NCBI GenBank assembly: GCA_026874595.1
Contig: CM049306.1
Coordinates: 53,290,019-53,354,018 of the forward strand
Length of the DNA stretch: 64,000 bases
Direction: 5' to 3'
Origin: Sipunculus nudus
Lineage: Eukaryota; Annelida; Sipuncula; Golfingiida; Sipunculidae
Part shown: piece after piece, positions 59,814 to 64,000 of the stretch
Layout: each line of letters begins with the position of its first letter
How positions within the stretch are numbered: position 1 is the stretch's first letter
Notes under the pieces: generated by a model
What the model was told of the DNA's origin: nothing
Databases searched by the model: none
The model's input: only the letters and a program-made list of their open reading frames with translations
Program-made: the position numbers and the translations under genes

Positions 59814-60278
59814 TAAAAGTCAAGAGTGCACTCTATTACATATGAACTCTGACATCTGAACGCAATGAAATGCACAACGGGAATATAATCAACATCACGA
59901 AGCCTGGACGGACTACTCTGTGTCCCAAAAGCCAGCTGCGACAATGAAACTTACAAATCCTGCATGTTAATTTCAGGTGCCTCGACACACCTGTGTATGC
60001 ACTTAAACAGTTGCAGTATAGCCCAATTTCATTTTTTAAGAGTTACAAGATATATTAAGAAATTATTATAACTATAATAGAGCTTTAGTTTAAGAAAGTT
60101 TAACCATTTAATACGCGTATTTTTATCACGTATACCTTTATATGCAAGACTTATCTGTTTGATTATTTTACATAATCACTATTACAACAATTTCATTGAT
60201 AAATGAATTAAGTAACTGTGAAATTAAGTCAAATACATGGATGACGGTTAGACTTTTCTTTTTGTCCCATCTGCTTTT

Positions 60279-60610
60279 TAGCTCAGCTGACTGAAAAGTC
60301 AACTGAGGTATACGAATGGAGATTTGTCCGCGTAGGTCAATAAAAAATCTCCTTAGAAACCTGAAGTTAATCTACTGCGACCTATAGTATAGCCTCAGAG
60401 TGATGGGGCTCGCAAGTAACCCCCCCCCCCCCCCCAGATTAATAAAAAAATTGATACAAAAGCTCACGTATCTTGATAATATGCATGGATTGCCATGAAT
60501 CTTGCCTTGAATATTGGTCATTACTAGTTTTGTCAGTTCCCGAAGATTGGTGGCGCCACCTGTTTTTTTTTAAATTTTTACGATTTTTTTTTGTTTTTGA
60601 GACCATCAAA
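60279..60610 (+). mobile_element. Family C element, short decayed copy
   Basis: The hairpin AGCTCAGCTGACTgaaaAGTCAACTGAGGT, then one 338-bp-type unit: 'aaaaaatctccttagaaacc', 'gggctcgcaagtaacccccc', a box 'ttggtggcgccacctg' at 60549 and 'ttttgagacc'. There is no GTCCGTC tract and no 3' end. Confidence 0.6.
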
Positions 60611-61437
60611 TGACAACCCAATATTAGTCACTGTCACCCCTAACTTAACGTGAAAACTTTACAACGGATATATTCTATAAAACCATACGATGGGTTTACG
60701 CTCGCCACTTGATTTCACTCATCAAGAAATTAGATCCCGGTCATTACAGGTGACATTTCCAGGTTCTTTTAAGGACGTGTATTAAAATACCAGACAATCA
60801 TACACCCAGATCAATAGAAACTATGAGACATCAGGTTAAATTCACAAATATAATTCAAGACAATACTTACAGAGACACAAATGTGAGTGTGTGCGTTGAT
60901 GTGTCAATACGACAGTTCTTCACATTAAAATTACAGGATATTTACTGAGTCCATGGTTTGTATAAAAAAACCATAAAGTCCAGTTCCTTCAGAGATCTCT
61001 GGTTACTGTTTTGTGTAGAATCTAGCGTATGGTTAGCACCATATAGATCTAGTCTTTCTGAGTTTAGCGATCTTCAACTGATCTTGCTTGTCAGCGACCC
61101 GGGTAGGTTTACGTTCACATGAATGCAATAGCGCTCTTTGTTTACGTAGAGCTTAGAGTCCTTGACCTTGCTCGTGTAGCAATGGTTTCACGGCTTACGG
61201 CGGTTATGTATTTAGGTCAAGCTGAACTAGGCCGGCAGGTGACGAGCGCTCTTTCACTTTGTCGCCAATACGAAGCTCTGTCGGCAGCACGGCTGAGTTC
61301 TCATGAGCTGGGTCCTTGTAGAAGCTTGCTTCTATGCCGTTCCTGGCGTTTCAATGTTCCTACTCCCGTGCGTGCGTGCTGCCACCTCAAGCTTCAAGAC
61401 CCAACTGAATCAACATTCAGCGTCTCTTCTTGAAGTC
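60611..61437. other. Intergenic or untranslated exon region, GC-richer
   Basis: From about 61080 to 61437 the sequence is GC- and CpG-richer than its surroundings and borders the candidate promoter. An open frame 61119-61433 on the plus strand has no recognisable domain. It could be an untranslated first exon of a minus-strand gene. Confidence 0.35.
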
Positions 61438-61551
61438 TGACGTCACAATCGCCTGTTCACTGTGTACGGCAATCCGGTTCTCTGATTGGCTTATTTCTCA
61501 AGTGTCCCATATAAGGATATATGTGACCTAGTTTGACTGTTAGCGTCACCA
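61438..61551 (+). promoter_or_regulatory. Candidate promoter with CRE, CCAAT and CArG boxes
   Basis: Within 80 bp lie a perfect CRE TGACGTCA (61438-61445), an inverted CCAAT box CTGATTGGC (61482-61490) and a perfect CArG/SRE CCATATAAGG (61507-61516), which also holds a TATA-like TATAAGG. On the plus strand an ATG with full Kozak context (CACCATGGCG, ATG at 61551) follows. On the minus strand the reading is CArG, CCAAT, CRE, as in immediate-early promoters. No gene was identified on either side. Confidence 0.4.
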
Positions 61552-61747
61552 TGGCGACCCACACACGATGCGTGACACGGATAAATCAGCTGATAGCCGA
61601 TGGGATTTCATACAAGAATACACAATATATATATACAATCAAGACCTGTCAACGCTTTAGGATGACGCTTCACGTCAATATCAATAGAGAACAGACTTCG
61701 TTAAACTATGATACAAAACACCGTACATATTGTCACCTATTGTCTGG

Positions 61748-62668
61748 TGACAGTCACCTTGTCCGTCCGTCTGTTCGTCTTTTCTGTCCGTCAAATTTGT
61801 TTCCTGATGATAACTCCAGTTTGGATTGACATATGGATTTCAATCTTGACTTAAAAATGGCCCACCTCTAACGCATCCTAAACCTTGCATCTTGCACATA
61901 TAGCTGACCTGCCAATAGGGGAAGAAGTTAGAACCTGATTGATTTTGGGGTCACAAGGTCAAGGTTCCATCTGTCAACATATTTGTTTCTGGATAATAAC
62001 TCCAGTTTGGATTGACATTTTGGTTTCAATCTTGACTTATGTATGACCCGCCAAAGATAAAAAAAACCTTATGATTTTAGAGTCATGAGGTCAAAGGTCA
62101 AGGACCCATTTCTTTTAAAAGATTGTGGATGTATTGTAAGCCAAACATTCCATTTGAAAACTTCCATCTTCCAGCTTTTGCTCACCTGCCAACAGTGAAT
62201 GAAACTATTTTTGGGTCACAATCTCAAGGTCACATGCGCCATCTTTCTACAAATTAGTTTCCAGGTGATAACACCAGTTTGAATTGAAATATTGGTTTCA
62301 AACATGACTTATATATGGCTCACCACTAAAGTAAAAACCCTGTTTATTCCGGGGTCGTGAGATCATATAGGTCAAGGTCATAGGGCCCACTACTTTAGAT
62401 GGTTTGTGGATGAATTTTAAGCTAAACATTTCATCGCAAACCTTCCACATGTGGCACACCTGGCAATAGGTGAAGTTTTCTTTTTGGGGGTCAAAGGTCA
62501 AGGTCACAGGGCCTATCCATTAACAAATTAGTTTATGGGGGATAACTACAGTTTGGTAAGACAGGTTGGCATCAAACTGATCACAGGACCCATATTTTGT
62601 AAAAGCTCATGAACATATCCTTATATAGTCAAATTCAGCTGAGCGTCGAGACCCATGGGTCCCTAGTT
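61748..62668 (+). mobile_element. Helitron-like tandem-repeat element, family D
   Basis: It starts near the hairpin GGTGACAGTCACC and a GTCCGTCCGTCTG tract, has four units with 'ataactccagtttggattga' variants (about 61798, 61978, 62250, 62523), and ends CAGCTGAGCGTCGAG, hairpin GACCCATGGGTC, CCTAG then T. The 3' end is clearly related to that of family C, but the tail is CTAG as in family B. Confidence 0.6.
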
Positions 62669-63114
62669 TTATACATCTGAAAGGATTATATTTTATTTGG
62701 TTTATATGACTGCTTTTGTGATCGATTATTCAAAAGTGCTATCGATTTTATCGATTATGAAGATAACAACAAATTATCAATACAATCGATTATTTGGAAA
62801 ACCAATAATATACATTATTTATGAAAGCATTAAACATCGAACCAGACTTTGTCGCAGTTTTCAAATCGCCAGACATTTATCCTAAGTATTGTTTTAGTAA
62901 ACGGTTGTTATTCAAACAGGGTGTTTAAAAAAAAGAGGATTATGTAGCCCTACTTTCGTTATTGGGTCATTATATACTAATAAATAACTGTTTTGTTTGA
63001 GTGCTTGCAAAATATTCCAATGAAATCTACACTTGTTATATTCGTTACCTTCAATAAAATATCTGCAGTGGCTTGTACAGTACATGCAGAATTCTATTTA
63101 TATCCGTTCCCTGA

Positions 63115-63610
63115 CGATAGGATCTCGTTCCCACGCGATAATAATCTCGTTCCCACGCAATTATCTCTATCCTATACGCGATATAGTATCTCGTTCCCAC
63201 ACGTTAGTATACCATGCTAGCTGAAGCCCTCGTGTGGACATGAATTTTTGTCTGATGTATGTCGGAGCATTAGTGGCACTTAGATCGTTTGTATGATTTT
63301 TGTTGTATGTGCGTTTGGGCCGAATGCTTTGAGGTAATTATTTACAGCCTCTTTCATTGAGTTGGTTTTAGATTTCATTGCGTTGGTTCAACTTTCCCAT
63401 ATTTACGTGTTCAGGGAAAATTGTATTGGGTTTGTTTAGGGTTACTGATGTTGAGGTTAGGGCAAGGGTTATAAAAATCCTTGTGTACTAAACATCTGAA
63501 ATAAACTAAAACACTTGTTTGTATTTTATCTTCCCGGAAAAAAAGTATCGCGTGGGAACGAGAAAATTATCTCGTGGCCACGCGATACTATCGTGTGGGA
63601 ACGGAATAAA
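63115..63610. repeat. Inverted clusters of the motif TCGTTCCCACGCGAT
   Basis: Three copies in one orientation at 63125-63205 and three inverted at 63548-63605, about 350 bp apart. The arms can pair. This looks like a foldback or MITE-type element. The outer ends were not resolved. Confidence 0.55.
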
Positions 63611-63649
63611 AAAAATTTCCGTGTGTCCTATACGTGCCACCGTAAATAT

Positions 63650-64000
63650 CCATTTTCATACAAATAAAAAAATTATTATGTTGTTTAAAATAAATAAGGA
63701 TATTTGATGTTCGAGTAGGCGTGGGGTCCATACCATATGAATACAGTCAGCGTTTCACAGTTTTTCTGAGAAATCTCTTGTTCTTTGTCCACTTCTTCCC
63801 GACCCCCATGAGTATTGATCAGGCCATTTATTTTACCTTTTGCATCTTCAAATAGTCTTTGGTCATATAATTTAAATTTAAGCCTTATCGATAATAATTA
63901 CCCATGTGATTTAACTCTACACCGTTAGGGAGCGTTCAGTCTGAGAACGTGTGATATTAGAGCCGTCTTCCGCGGGGAGGCGCTGCGTCGCTTCAAATTG
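63650..64000. other. Right edge, no gene seen
   Basis: Unique sequence that turns GC-richer in the last 70 bases ('ttccgcggggaggcgctgcg'), possibly the approach to a further promoter or repeat beyond the window. Confidence 0.3.

Noticed and set aside
61119-61433. 104-codon plus-strand frame near the candidate promoter
   Set aside because: It lies upstream of the CRE/CCAAT/CArG cluster on that strand and shows no domain; not called a gene.

Overview
The window is nuclear DNA of a marine mollusc, most likely a bivalve. The evidence is AT-rich sequence with spliced genes (GT-AG introns of 0.2 to 7 kb), DIRS-type retrotransposons, several tRNA-derived SINE families, and many pearl/HINE-like elements with central tandem repeats of the kind known from bivalves. 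One gene is a NitFhit fusion, known in invertebrates but not in vertebrates. The species cannot be fixed from the sequence alone.

Four conserved genes were rebuilt exon by exon with splice phases that close. (1) ARMH3 (C10orf76 family), minus strand, 16402 down to 1031: 13 coding exons giving the N-terminal half, with the rest beyond the left edge. (2) NitFhit, plus strand, 22179..37670: 10 coding exons, 489 aa, a nitrilase-like amidase domain joined to a Fhit histidine-triad domain. (3) ALG10, minus strand, 44381..40688: 3 exons, 475 aa. (4) TPRKB (KEOPS/EKC subunit), plus strand, 44647..47888: 4 exons, 175 aa. ALG10 and TPRKB are head to head across 265 bp. NitFhit and ALG10 converge. The four have housekeeping roles (Golgi PI4P control, metabolite repair and dinucleotide hydrolysis, N-glycan precursor glucosylation, tRNA t6A synthesis), and nothing shows that they act together.

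Much of the rest is mobile DNA. ARMH3 intron 6370..11968 holds a nearly full-length but frameshifted DIRS element with inverted terminal repeats and an internal complementary region. NitFhit intron 2 holds a second, internally deleted DIRS derivative. NitFhit intron 8 (29712..36657) and the region 48545..54056 hold arrays with a shared plan: 5' hairpin, GTCTG-type simple repeat, tandem array with a palindrome in each unit, second copy of the 5' stem, 3' hairpin, short tail. One such element is inserted into another, and an empty paralogous site fixes its ends. Cut-and-paste type elements with visible ends lie at 3865, 18899 (8-bp target duplication), 44874 (inside TPRKB intron 1) and 58775 (TAA duplication).

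From about 54 kb to the right edge I recognise no protein gene: only LINE, SINE and HINE fragments, a Harbinger-like element, and a possible promoter with CRE, CCAAT and CArG boxes at 61438..61551.
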